This document shows, in pieces, positions 14,344-21,548 of a stretch of DNA of 35,506 bases. The notes below the pieces were generated by a model that searched no databases, was not told where the DNA came from, and saw only the letters and a program-made list of their open reading frames with translations. Position 1 is the stretch's first letter; the number at the start of each line of letters is the position of its first letter. A program made the translations under genes and the position numbers. The stretch covers positions 1-35,506 of the forward strand of contig CBFGTA010000011.1 of assembly GCA_965651595.1 (NCBI GenBank), read 5' to 3'. The DNA comes from CBFGTA01 sp965651595. Its GTDB lineage: Bacteria > Actinomycetota > Actinomycetes > S36-B12 > UBA10799.

Positions 14344-15936
14344 ATGGTCGCGCCGAAGTCCTACTACGTCACCACCCCCATCTACTACGTCAATGACCGT
14401 CCGCACATTGGCCACGCCTACACGACAATCGCTGGTGACGTGTTGACTCGCTGGAAGCGGCAGAACGGGCTGTCGGCCTGGTACTTGACGGGCACCGACG
14501 AACACGGCACGAAGGTGCAGCGCACGGCGCAAGCCCACGACATGACTCCCCAAGAGTGGTGCGACACGCTCGTGGAGAAAGAATGGAAGCCCGTCCTCGA
14601 AACGATCGACGTGGCCAACGACGACTTCATCCGCACGACGAGTGAGCAACATGCCCGCGGAGTTCAGGCATTTTGGAATCAGCTGCGCCAACAAGACGCC
14701 GTCTACGAGGGCACCTACGAAGGCCCTTACTGCGTGGGTTGCGAAGAGTTCAAGTTCGACAGCGACCTGGTCAAGGGTGACGGCGGAGACTCCTTGTGCC
14801 CGATTCACGGAACTCCGGTCGAGATGCTTAGCGAACCGAACTGGTTCTTCCGCCTCTCCGACTACGCACAGCCTCTGATTGACCACTACACGGCCAATCC
14901 CGACGCCGTCGCACCCCGCAGCGCCTACAACGAAGTGATGGCCTTCCTCAAAGCCGGTCTGAATGACATCTCCATGTCTCGCTCCGCCGGGAGCGTATCG
15001 TGGGGCGTTCCGTTGCCGTGGGACGACGAGCAAGTGGTGTACGTGTGGTTCGACGCCCTCCTCAACTACATCACCGCCATCGGCTACGGGCAGAAAGAAG
15101 GCAGCCCCGGTTGGCAACAGTTCACCTCCACCTGGCCAGCGGACGTCCACCTGGTCGGGAAGGACATCTTGCGGTTCCACGCTGTGTACTGGCCAGCCAT
15201 GCTGATGGCTGCTGGCCTGCCGCTGCCGGGCATGGTATTCGCGCACGGGTGGCTGCTCGTGGGCGGCGAGAAGATGGCCAAGTCGAAACTGACCGGCATC
15301 CACCCGTCCGAAATCGTCGACAAGTTTGGCTCCGACGCGTTCCGGTACTACATGATGCGGGCTATCCAGTTTGGTTCGGACGGTTCGTTCTCCTGGGAGG
15401 AAATGTCGGCGCGCTATCAGGCCGAGTTGGCCAATGGCCTGGGCAACCTGGCATCCCGGGCGACCGCCATGGTGGGACAGTACTGCGACGGGGTCTTGCC
15501 GGTTCCTGGCGACTACACCAATGCCGACCTCGCCCTCCAAGATGCGCTGCACGCCACGGTCGAGCAGGCCACCGCCGCGATCGACAAACTCGACTTCTCG
15601 ACTGGACTCGCGGCCATCAAGGGGTTCGTGGATGCGGTCAACATGTACGTCACCGAACAAGAACCGTGGAAGCTAGCCAAGGGCGACGATCCGCAGCGGC
15701 TTCACACCGTCTTATACGTGATGTGTGAAGCACTTCGATCGATTGCGATTCTGCACAATCCCGTCCTGCCCCGCACCATGGATGCCCTGTGGCATCAACT
15801 GGGGGCCCACCACACCGTGGGGCCGATCGCGGAGGCCACGGTGGCTTCCTGCGCGACCTGGGGGGTTCTGCCAGCCGGAAGCAAGGTTGTGAAGGGAGAC
15901 GCATTGTTTCCGCGCATCAAGGAGACATCCGCGTGA
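14344..15936 (+). CDS. metG: Methionyl-tRNA synthetase
   Basis: 530-residue class I aminoacyl-tRNA synthetase that charges tRNA-Met with methionine. The HIGH motif is HIGH at 21-24, and the KMSKS loop is KMAKS at 310-314. The connecting peptide has one zinc site of C-x2-C ... C-x2-H type (C130, C133, C152, H155). The sequence YYVTTPIYYVNDRPHIGHAY is typical of the shorter MetG group found in actinobacteria. The length of about 530 and the absence of a C-terminal tRNA-binding domain fit that group. The stop is overlapped by tatD (GTGA), so metG-tatD-rsmA form one translational string. Confidence 0.97.
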   Translation: MVAPKSYYVTTPIYYVNDRPHIGHAYTTIAGDVLTRWKRQNGLSAWYLTGTDEHGTKVQRTAQAHDMTPQEWCDTLVEKEWKPVLETIDVANDDFIRTTSEQHARGVQAFWNQLRQQDAVYEGTYEGPYCVGCEEFKFDSDLVKGDGGDSLCPIHGTPVEMLSEPNWFFRLSDYAQPLIDHYTANPDAVAPRSAYNEVMAFLKAGLNDISMSRSAGSVSWGVPLPWDDEQVVYVWFDALLNYITAIGYGQKEGSPGWQQFTSTWPADVHLVGKDILRFHAVYWPAMLMAAGLPLPGMVFAHGWLLVGGEKMAKSKLTGIHPSEIVDKFGSDAFRYYMMRAIQFGSDGSFSWEEMSARYQAELANGLGNLASRATAMVGQYCDGVLPVPGDYTNADLALQDALHATVEQATAAIDKLDFSTGLAAIKGFVDAVNMYVTEQEPWKLAKGDDPQRLHTVLYVMCEALRSIAILHNPVLPRTMDALWHQLGAHHTVGPIAEATVASCATWGVLPAGSKVVKGDALFPRIKETSA

Positions 15937-16802
15937 GCGACTGGTTAGAGCAGGCGGGCACCCCGCTGCCGGAGCCGCTGCCCGAGGGTTGTCGCATAGT
16001 CGACACCCACTGCCACCTCGACATGTGTGCGGAACACGATGGCCCGCGAGTCGATGAAGCACTGGCTACCGCGCGGTCGTTGGGCGTCCACCGGATCGTG
16101 CAGGTCGGGTGCGATGTGGCCGGTTCGCGGCGGTCCGTGGCGATTGCCCAGGCCCATCCGGAGATCTCGGCGGCCGTGGCACTGCACCCCAACGAAGCCC
16201 CGCGTGTCCACGCTGAGGGGGGCCTGACGGTGCTGGAGGCCGCCTGGCGCGAGATTGGCGAGCTGGCCTGTGACCCGGCCGTCGTGGCCGTCGGCGAGAC
16301 CGGTCTGGATTTTTTCCGCACTCCCCCTGAAGGGCGAGCCGTTCAAGAAGAGTCGTTCCGCCACCACATCAACCTCGCCAAGCAACTCGACAAGACCCTC
16401 ATCGTGCACGACCGAGACGCCCATTCCGATGTGCTGCGAATACTCGATGACGAGGGTGCGCCTGACCGGGTGGTCATGCATTGCTTCAGCGGAGACTCCG
16501 ACTTCGCGCGGGCAGCGAGTGAGCGGGGCTGGTATTGCTCGTTCGCTGGAGTTGTCACCTTCAAGAACGCCCAGGGGCTGCGGGACGCTTTGGCAGTAGT
16601 CCCGAGCGAACTTGTGCTCGTCGAAACCGATGCACCATTCCTGACCCCCACGCCCTACCGAGGCAAGCTCAACGGTTCGTACCTGTTGCCGTTCACGGTT
16701 CGGGTGATGGCCGATGTGCGTGACATGTCGGTCGAAGAGCTGTGTAAGTGCTTGTGGGACAACTCGCTGTGTGCGTTCGGGCTGGCCGCGAGCGCAGCGT
16801 GA
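15933..16802 (+). CDS. tatD: TatD-family metal-dependent hydrolase/DNase
   Basis: 289-residue TIM-barrel hydrolase. VDTHCHLD (23-30) supplies the first two metal histidines (H26, H28). GETGLDFF carries the bridging Glu, VHDRDA and MHCFSGD the further His ligands, and VETDAPFLTP the final Asp. TatD proteins are 3'-5' exonucleases or related deoxyribonucleases of the cytosol. The GTG at 15933 is chosen because an AAGGAG site lies about 8 nt upstream and it overlaps the metG stop as GTGA. The frame extends farther upstream only inside metG. The GTGA overlap with rsmA at the other end means there is no room for rpfB, which sits here in mycobacteria. Confidence 0.95.
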   Translation: MSDWLEQAGTPLPEPLPEGCRIVDTHCHLDMCAEHDGPRVDEALATARSLGVHRIVQVGCDVAGSRRSVAIAQAHPEISAAVALHPNEAPRVHAEGGLTVLEAAWREIGELACDPAVVAVGETGLDFFRTPPEGRAVQEESFRHHINLAKQLDKTLIVHDRDAHSDVLRILDDEGAPDRVVMHCFSGDSDFARAASERGWYCSFAGVVTFKNAQGLRDALAVVPSELVLVETDAPFLTPTPYRGKLNGSYLLPFTVRVMADVRDMSVEELCKCLWDNSLCAFGLAASAA

Positions 16803-17671
16803 CGCAGGTCGCACGCCTGCTCGGGCCAGTCGAAGTTCGTTCACTCGCCGCCGAACTCGACATCCACCCCGCCAAGCGGCTCGGCCAGAATTTCGTCATC
16901 GACCCGAACACGGTCCGTCGCATCGTGAGCCTCACCGATGGCGCCGTGAACGCGGGTGCGTCCGTGTTGGAAGTGGGGCCCGGGCTGGGTTCGCTGACGT
17001 TGGCGCTGCTCGATACGGGCGCCTTTGTTCACGCTGTAGAAATCGACGCGCGGCTAGCCGAGCGCTTGCCCGATACGGTGTCGCGGCACCAGCCGGAAGC
17101 TGCCCAACGGTTACGCGTGGTGGAAGCCGACGCGCTCACAGTGACCCCCGAAACGGTCGGTGAGCCGCATCCGACAGTGCTGGTGACGAATCTGCCCTAC
17201 AACGTGGGCGTACCGGTGCTCTTGCATTGTCTGGAAACGTTCCCCTCGCTGCGCCGCGTCCTCGTCATGGTGCAAAAGGAGGTGGCCGACCGTCTCGTTG
17301 CCCCGCCCGGATCACGCACCTACGGTGTCCCGTCGGTGAAGGTCCGCTGGTGGGGGTCGGCCACGCTCGTGGGCAAGGTTCCCCCGAGCGTATTCTGGCC
17401 CCGCCCTCGGGTCGACTCTGGCCTGGTACGGATAGACATCGATCGTGCGAGGGTTCGCCGTGTCCCGCGCAAGGAAGTGTTCGGCCTGGTCGACGAGGCC
17501 TTCGCTCAGCGGCGCAAGTTGTTTCGGTCGGCCGTGATCCGGTGGATGGGATCGGAAGCACGGGTCGACGAAATTCTCAACTCGGCGGGCATTGATCACG
17601 GCCAACGCGGGGAAAACCTCACCCTCGAGGACTTCGAGGCAGTGGTGGCCGCTCGCCATCGGGTCACCTAG
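16799..17671 (+). CDS. rsmA: 16S rRNA (adenine1518-N6/adenine1519-N6)-dimethyltransferase
   Basis: 290-residue KsgA/Dim1 methyltransferase that dimethylates A1518 and A1519 in helix 45 of 16S rRNA late in 30S assembly. Seen: KRLGQNFVID (26-35, the N-terminal family signature), SAM motif I LEVGPGLGSLT (57-67), acidic E81 after motif II, D111 in EADAL, and the catalytic NLPYNV (131-136). KVPPSVFWPRPRVDS and the C-terminal AFAQRRKLFRSA are typical. The GTG start overlaps the tatD stop by GTGA. ispE follows 15 bp later but has its own -10 box. The order tatD-rsmA-ispE is conserved in actinobacteria. Confidence 0.96.
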   Translation: MTQVARLLGPVEVRSLAAELDIHPAKRLGQNFVIDPNTVRRIVSLTDGAVNAGASVLEVGPGLGSLTLALLDTGAFVHAVEIDARLAERLPDTVSRHQPEAAQRLRVVEADALTVTPETVGEPHPTVLVTNLPYNVGVPVLLHCLETFPSLRRVLVMVQKEVADRLVAPPGSRTYGVPSVKVRWWGSATLVGKVPPSVFWPRPRVDSGLVRIDIDRARVRRVPRKEVFGLVDEAFAQRRKLFRSAVIRWMGSEARVDEILNSAGIDHGQRGENLTLEDFEAVVAARHRVT

Positions 17672-17674
17672 ATT

Positions 17675-17680
17675 TACCAT
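17675..17680 (+). promoter_or_regulatory. -10 box TACCAT of ispE, leaderless start
   Basis: TACCAT ends 6 nt before the GTG at 17687. Confidence 0.5.
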
Positions 17681-17686
17681 TCAAGG

Positions 17687-18661
17687 GTGTCGATTGTCGC
17701 GCGTTCAGTGACGGTGCGGGCGCCTGCCAAGGTGAACCTCCAGCTTGGAGTTGGTCCGCTGCGCGATGACGGCTATCACGATGTGGTCAGCGTCTTCCAC
17801 GCAGTCGGAATTTACGACGACGTCACGGCCAGCGATCGGGGCCGGGGATCTGGGGTGACTCTGAGCGTGGAAGGTGCTTCCGTACGGGGCGTACCCACCA
17901 ATGAAGACAACTTGGCGGCCCAGGCGGCTCTCTTGCTGGCTGACTACGCCGATGTCGCCCCCAATGTCGATTTGCACATCGTCAAGAACATTCCGGTCGC
18001 TGGCGGGATGGCGGGCGGCAGTGCTGATGCGGCGGCCACCCTGGTCGCCTGCGATGCGCTGTGGCGCACGGGCCTGGGCAAGGAAGAGTTCGACAACTTG
18101 GCGGGCCGACTCGGGGCCGATGTGGCATTTGCCCTCCACGGGGGGACGGCCGTCGGAACTGGCAAGGGTGAGATCATCACCCCAGCGCTCATCTCGGGGC
18201 GTTTTCACTGGGTGTTTGCCTTGTCCGACAGGGGAATGTCCACCCCGGCTGTCTACGCTCAGTGCGACAAGCTGCGGGGCCCTAGCGAACCGCCAATCCC
18301 GGCGGTGTCGTCGGAACTGATGTCGGCCCTACGCACAGGTGACCCGCGGCTCGTCGGTCCCGCCCTGACCAACGACTTGCAGCGGGCCGCTGTGTCTCTC
18401 CGACCCGAACTCGACATGCTGCTCGAAACCGGCCTGAGCTACGGGGCTTTGGGTGCGGTCGTGTCCGGATCGGGCCCCACCTGTGCGTTCTTGGCCGCAG
18501 ACCGTGAGCATGCCCTCGACATTGCGGTCGGTTTGAGTGGTTCGGGACTATGCACCGACGTGCGGCACGCCGAAGGACCGGCCCACGGGACGCGCATTGT
18601 CGCGGCTGGCACAACTGGTCCGGTTTTCAGTCGCAGTAACGGCAACGGCGGTGCTGGCTGA
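17687..18661 (+). CDS. ispE: 4-(cytidine 5'-diphospho)-2-C-methyl-D-erythritol kinase
   Basis: 324-residue GHMP kinase of the MEP isoprenoid pathway. It phosphorylates CDP-methylerythritol on the 2-OH using ATP. Catalytic Lys15 lies in RAPAKVNLQL, the ATP-binding loop is PVAGGMAGGSADAA (103-116), and Asp145 is in LGADVAF. The last GHMP motif is GAVVSGSGPTCAFLA. This shows the organism makes isoprenoids through the MEP route, which also feeds the polyprenyl-phosphate-mannose donor used by Pmt. The GTG start agrees with the conserved RAPAKVN position and with the -10 box. It is the last gene of the rightward rsmI-metG-tatD-rsmA-ispE run; ung converges from the other side. Confidence 0.95.
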   Translation: MSIVARSVTVRAPAKVNLQLGVGPLRDDGYHDVVSVFHAVGIYDDVTASDRGRGSGVTLSVEGASVRGVPTNEDNLAAQAALLLADYADVAPNVDLHIVKNIPVAGGMAGGSADAAATLVACDALWRTGLGKEEFDNLAGRLGADVAFALHGGTAVGTGKGEIITPALISGRFHWVFALSDRGMSTPAVYAQCDKLRGPSEPPIPAVSSELMSALRTGDPRLVGPALTNDLQRAAVSLRPELDMLLETGLSYGALGAVVSGSGPTCAFLAADREHALDIAVGLSGSGLCTDVRHAEGPAHGTRIVAAGTTGPVFSRSNGNGGAG

Positions 18662-18673
18662 GCGGGGGGACAT

Positions 18674-18704
18674 GCGGCCGCTTCGTCTATCGCGCAACGG
18701 CCGC
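18674..18704. terminator. GC-rich hairpin between convergent ispE and ung
   Basis: GCGGCCG / CGGCCGC, 7 bp perfect, 17-nt loop, 12 bp after the ispE stop and facing ung. No T-tract. Position between convergent genes suggests termination. Confidence 0.4.
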
Positions 18705-18728
18705 GGCTGCGGCTGATGTTGAGCTGGG

Positions 18729-19421
18729 CTACTCGGCGGGAAGCCTCCAGTCGACCGGATCGACACCGCGCGCGACGAGGGCAGCATTCGCCCGGCTGAA
18801 CGGCCGCGACCCGAAGAAGCCACGATGAGCTGACAGCGGGCTCGGATGGGCAGAACGGACAACGTCGACGCCCGGTAGTCGCTCGACCAGGCTGGCGGCC
18901 TGCTGCCCCCACAGAATCGCAACCAGCGGCCGCTTCCGCTGCACTAGGGCGTCGATCGCTTGGTCAGTCACTGTCTCCCAACCGACTCCCCGGTGGGAAC
19001 CAGGCTGGCCCGGTGAGACCGTCAGACACCGGTTGAGCAACAGGACGCCCTGTTCGGCCCAGCCCGACAGATCTCCGCTTGAGGGGACAGGATGGCCAAG
19101 GTCGTCGTGCAGTTCGCGAAGAATGTTCCGCAACGACCCGGGTAGGGGCTGAACGTGGGGGGCCACCGAAAAAGACAGCCCCATTGCGTGCCCGGGTGTC
19201 GGGTACGGGTCCTGGCCGACGATGAGCACGCGGACGCTATCGAGGGGGAGTCTGAAGGCACGAAAAATGGCTGGGCCCGGTGGTAAGAACCCCCGGCCTG
19301 CAGCATTCTCGGCGCGCAGGAAGTCTCCGAGCTCGCGAATCTGCCCCTCGACGGGGGCGAGAGCCACGGCCCAATCGGGTGCCATGACGTCGATGAGGGG
19401 CCTGCCGGCCGGCCGAGTCAT
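18729..19421 (-). CDS. ung: Uracil-DNA glycosylase, family 1
   Basis: 230-residue base-excision-repair enzyme that removes uracil from DNA. The catalytic water-activating loop is GQDPYP (69-74, Asp71), the uracil-binding FSV follows, the Ser/Pro loop is PLPGSLRNI, and the leucine/His loop is AHPSPLSA with His192. RGFFGSRPFSRAN closes the domain as in E. coli Ung. It matches the family length. The ATG overlaps the upstream tetR stop by ATGA, so it is probably co-translated with the regulator and may share its promoter. There is no obvious functional link between the two. Confidence 0.96.
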   Translation of the reverse strand: MTRPAGRPLIDVMAPDWAVALAPVEGQIRELGDFLRAENAAGRGFLPPGPAIFRAFRLPLDSVRVLIVGQDPYPTPGHAMGLSFSVAPHVQPLPGSLRNILRELHDDLGHPVPSSGDLSGWAEQGVLLLNRCLTVSPGQPGSHRGVGWETVTDQAIDALVQRKRPLVAILWGQQAASLVERLPGVDVVRSAHPSPLSAHRGFFGSRPFSRANAALVARGVDPVDWRLPAE

Positions 19422-20080
19422 GGTGCTGCGTCGGCGGTCCGCTCGCCGGGGTCGAGGCGTGGCTTCGCGTCAAGATCAGACAGACCGTTCCAGGCCAGGT
19501 TGACCAAGTGGGCTGCCACGTCCTCCTTCTTCGGCTTGCGAACATCCACCCACCACTGGCCCGTCAGAGAGACCATTCCGACGAGCATTTGCGCATACAT
19601 CGGGGCCAGCTTCTTCGACAGTCCCCGCTTGGAAAATTCCTTCGCCAGAGTGCCTTCCACCCGGTCAGCGATGTCTTGAATGGTGCTCGCGAAACTCCCG
19701 TGGACCATTCCCGGTGGGGAATCCCGCACGAGCACCCGGAAACCGTCGGTCGAGTTTTCGATGTACGTCAGCATGGAAAGCGCGGCCGACTGCAGCATGA
19801 GCCGTGGGTGGGCTGGAGCGAGCGACCGCTGAATCGTGTCGATCAGGGCCGTCACTTCCCGATCGACGACCACCGCGTAGAGGCCTTCTTTGCCACCGAA
19901 GTGCTCGTAGACGATTGGCTTGGAGACTTTCGCTTCGGCAGCAACGAGCTCAACACTGACCGCATCGTAGCCGCGGGTAGCGAACAAGTGACGGGCCACA
20001 GACAACAGTTGTTCACGGCGCTCGGGTCCCGACATGCGGGGACTGCGTTCGGCTCGAGCCTGCTCTGGAGGGGATGCCAC
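19418..20080 (-). CDS. TetR-family transcriptional regulator
   Basis: 220 residues. The N-terminal 65 hold a TetR helix-turn-helix: RREQLLSVARHLFATRGYDAVSVELVAAEAKVSKPIVYEHFGGKEGLYAVVVDRE, with the family's F-x-x-x-G-Y, I/V-A-x-x-A and Y-x-H/F-F-x-x-K-E signatures. The rest is a helical ligand-binding/dimerisation domain (QMLVGMVSLTGQWWVDVRKPKKEDVAAHLVNLAWNGL), of the type seen in fatty-acid-related TetR regulators of actinobacteria. It lies 101 bp downstream of the desaturase in the same direction, and an inverted repeat covers the desaturase promoter; this is the natural candidate target (inference). The start is the GTG at 20080; Met16 is an alternative. No copy of the repeat is seen before tetR itself. 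Confidence 0.9.
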   Translation of the reverse strand: MASPPEQARAERSPRMSGPERREQLLSVARHLFATRGYDAVSVELVAAEAKVSKPIVYEHFGGKEGLYAVVVDREVTALIDTIQRSLAPAHPRLMLQSAALSMLTYIENSTDGFRVLVRDSPPGMVHGSFASTIQDIADRVEGTLAKEFSKRGLSKKLAPMYAQMLVGMVSLTGQWWVDVRKPKKEDVAAHLVNLAWNGLSDLDAKPRLDPGERTADAAP

Positions 20081-20181
20081 GGGTCCTAGCTTGCCACGGG
20101 CAGTCTGTACTCGCCCAAGGGCGCGACCGCCAAGTAAATCGCTGTTCGGGGCCGGTCGGATCGGTGGGGCGGCTGGGCTGG

Positions 20182-21297
20182 CTAGCTGCTGTAGGTGCGA
20201 ACCGCTCGGGAGTAACGGGCCGGGCCGGATTGATCATCGTCGAGGCTGGTCCGCCGGTCGAGGCGTTCGGTTTGCGGCCAACGCACGTCGTAGGCCCACC
20301 CCCGCCACTCGAACAACTCGATGAGTCGGGCACTCGTGTCGATCTGACCCCGAAGTACCCCGTGTCGGGCACAGGTTGGGTCACTGTGATGCAAGTTGTG
20401 CCACGATTCGCCAGCAGACAAGATTGCTAGCCAGGCGACGTTTCCGGACTTGTCGCGGGTGGCGAAGGGCTTGTCTCCCCACACGTGGCAGATCGAGTTG
20501 ATCGACCAGGTGACGTGGTGGACCAGGGCGATGCGCACCAAACTGGCCCAGGAAAACGCCGTCACAGCGCCCATCCACGACCACGTCAAGAGGCCGCCGA
20601 GCACAGCTGGTAGGAACAGCGACGCGATGACGAGCCAGGTGAACGAACGGGAAATCCGCACGATGTCACGGTCGGCGAGCAGATCGGGGGCGTACTTGGT
20701 TTGCGACGTTTGTTCGACGTCGAACAACCAACCGATATGCGCGAATGCCAGACCTTTGGACAAGGCCCATGGCGAGCGGCCGAATCGCCACGGCGAATGG
20801 GGGTCACCGTCGGCGTCACTGAACGCGTGATGCTTGCGGTGATCGGCTACCCACCGGATCACGGGCCCTTGGATGGCTAGGGATCCGGCGATCGCCAAAG
20901 CGATGCGCAGCGGACGCTGGGCCTTGAACGACTTGTGGGTGAAGTGACGGTGGAAGCCAACGGTGATGCCGTGGCAGGTGACGGCATAGAACAACACTGC
21001 CAGCCCAATGTCCACCCAACCGATGCCCCATCCCCAGGCGACGGGGATCGCTGCGAGCAGGGCAAGGAACGGGATGCCCACGAATGCCGCCAGGAGGATA
21101 CGTTCAGTCACCGATTGTCGGTCAGTGGAAAGCGTGCCACGGTCGGGCAGGCCCGGAGGAGAGTCCCCAGCCACAGGCCCAGAATCAGGACCAGGCACAG
21201 GACCAGAAACAGATCCGGTGGTCGTGCCGGGTGAAGGTTCTGGGGGCATGCTGCCGGGCGACGGTTCGGATGCTGTGGCGGAATCAACAACAGACAT
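20182..21297 (-). CDS. Fatty-acid/acyl-CoA desaturase (delta-9 type)
   Basis: 371-residue membrane di-iron desaturase of the stearoyl-CoA-desaturase family, the group of mycobacterial DesA3. All three histidine boxes are present: HRHFTH (116-121), HRKHH (153-157) and HNLHH (300-304), plus the extra ligand region HHVTWSINSICH (260-271). About four transmembrane helices are visible around 67-85, 95-112, 130-146 and 222-255. The first 60 residues are a Pro/Gly/Ser-rich, probably disordered extension. The start at 21297 is preferred over a start 43 codons upstream because a -10 box ends 6 nt before it and the longer frame would cross the operator and promoter. It introduces cis double bonds into membrane acyl chains. 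It is probably controlled by the TetR encoded next to it. Confidence 0.92.
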   Translation of the reverse strand: MSVVDSATASEPSPGSMPPEPSPGTTTGSVSGPVPGPDSGPVAGDSPPGLPDRGTLSTDRQSVTERILLAAFVGIPFLALLAAIPVAWGWGIGWVDIGLAVLFYAVTCHGITVGFHRHFTHKSFKAQRPLRIALAIAGSLAIQGPVIRWVADHRKHHAFSDADGDPHSPWRFGRSPWALSKGLAFAHIGWLFDVEQTSQTKYAPDLLADRDIVRISRSFTWLVIASLFLPAVLGGLLTWSWMGAVTAFSWASLVRIALVHHVTWSINSICHVWGDKPFATRDKSGNVAWLAILSAGESWHNLHHSDPTCARHGVLRGQIDTSARLIELFEWRGWAYDVRWPQTERLDRRTSLDDDQSGPARYSRAVRTYSS

Positions 21298-21303
21298 AAC
21301 GCT

Positions 21304-21309
21304 ACCGTA
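21304..21309 (-). promoter_or_regulatory. -10 box TACGGT of the desaturase, leaderless start
   Basis: On the minus strand TACGGT-AGCGTT-ATG places the box 6 nt before the start. It lies inside the half-site array described next, so a bound repressor would cover it. Confidence 0.55.
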
Positions 21310-21330
21310 ACTTACGGAACCGTAAGTTAC
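21305..21330. promoter_or_regulatory. TetR-type operator over the desaturase promoter
   Basis: Perfect inverted repeat GTAACTTACGG / CCGTAAGTTAC (11-bp arms, 2-nt spacer; 21307-21330). It overlaps a second palindrome CCGTAA-C-TTACGG (21305-21317). Together these give alternating half-sites CCGTAA (21305), TTACGG (21312), CCGTAA (21320) and a partial TTAC (21327). The array runs from the -10 box through the expected -35 position. A TetR dimer or pair of dimers bound here would block transcription. The neighbouring TetR is the likely ligand-responsive repressor (inference). Confidence 0.75.
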
Positions 21331-21387
21331 CAGGATTTTCGGCAAGTCGCCGCCGAGGCGGTGATCTCCTAGCGACCCACCAGGTAG

Positions 21388-21459
21388 CTCCCCGTCGAGG
21401 ACTCGAACCTCGAATAACGGCTCCAAAGGCCGCTGTGTTGCCGATTACACCAACGGGGA
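21388..21459 (-). tRNA. tRNA-Gln (UUG anticodon)
   Basis: 72-nt cloverleaf. The 7-bp acceptor stem TCCCCGT / ACGGGGA is followed by discriminator G, with no encoded CCA. The anticodon stem GCGGC / GCCGT encloses loop CTTTGGA (anticodon TTG, reading CAA). The T-arm contains GGTTCGAGTCC. It is divergent from glmU, which starts 90 bp away. Confidence 0.95.
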
Positions 21460-21536
21460 ACAACGCGCTCCGATCGATGTGAGCGGGTCGCGTCGACATG
21501 CGGTTGCATTGTGCATCGTAGCCGATGGTCGGTGGA

Positions 21537-21542
21537 TACAGT
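21537..21542 (+). promoter_or_regulatory. -10 box TACAGT of glmU, leaderless start
   Basis: GATACAGT ends 6 nt before the ATG at 21549, which selects that start over an upstream in-frame start at 21525. Confidence 0.6.
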
Positions 21543-21548
21543 CAGTGC

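Noticed and set aside
14131..15660. 509-codon minus-strand frame opposite metG
   Set aside because: Shadow of metG, which has intact HIGH, KMAKS and zinc motifs.
21305..21330. Inverted repeat as a transcription terminator of tRNA-Gln
   Set aside because: It is AT-balanced with a 2-nt spacer that cannot form an RNA loop, lies 58 bp beyond the tRNA, and coincides with the desaturase promoter; an operator fits better.
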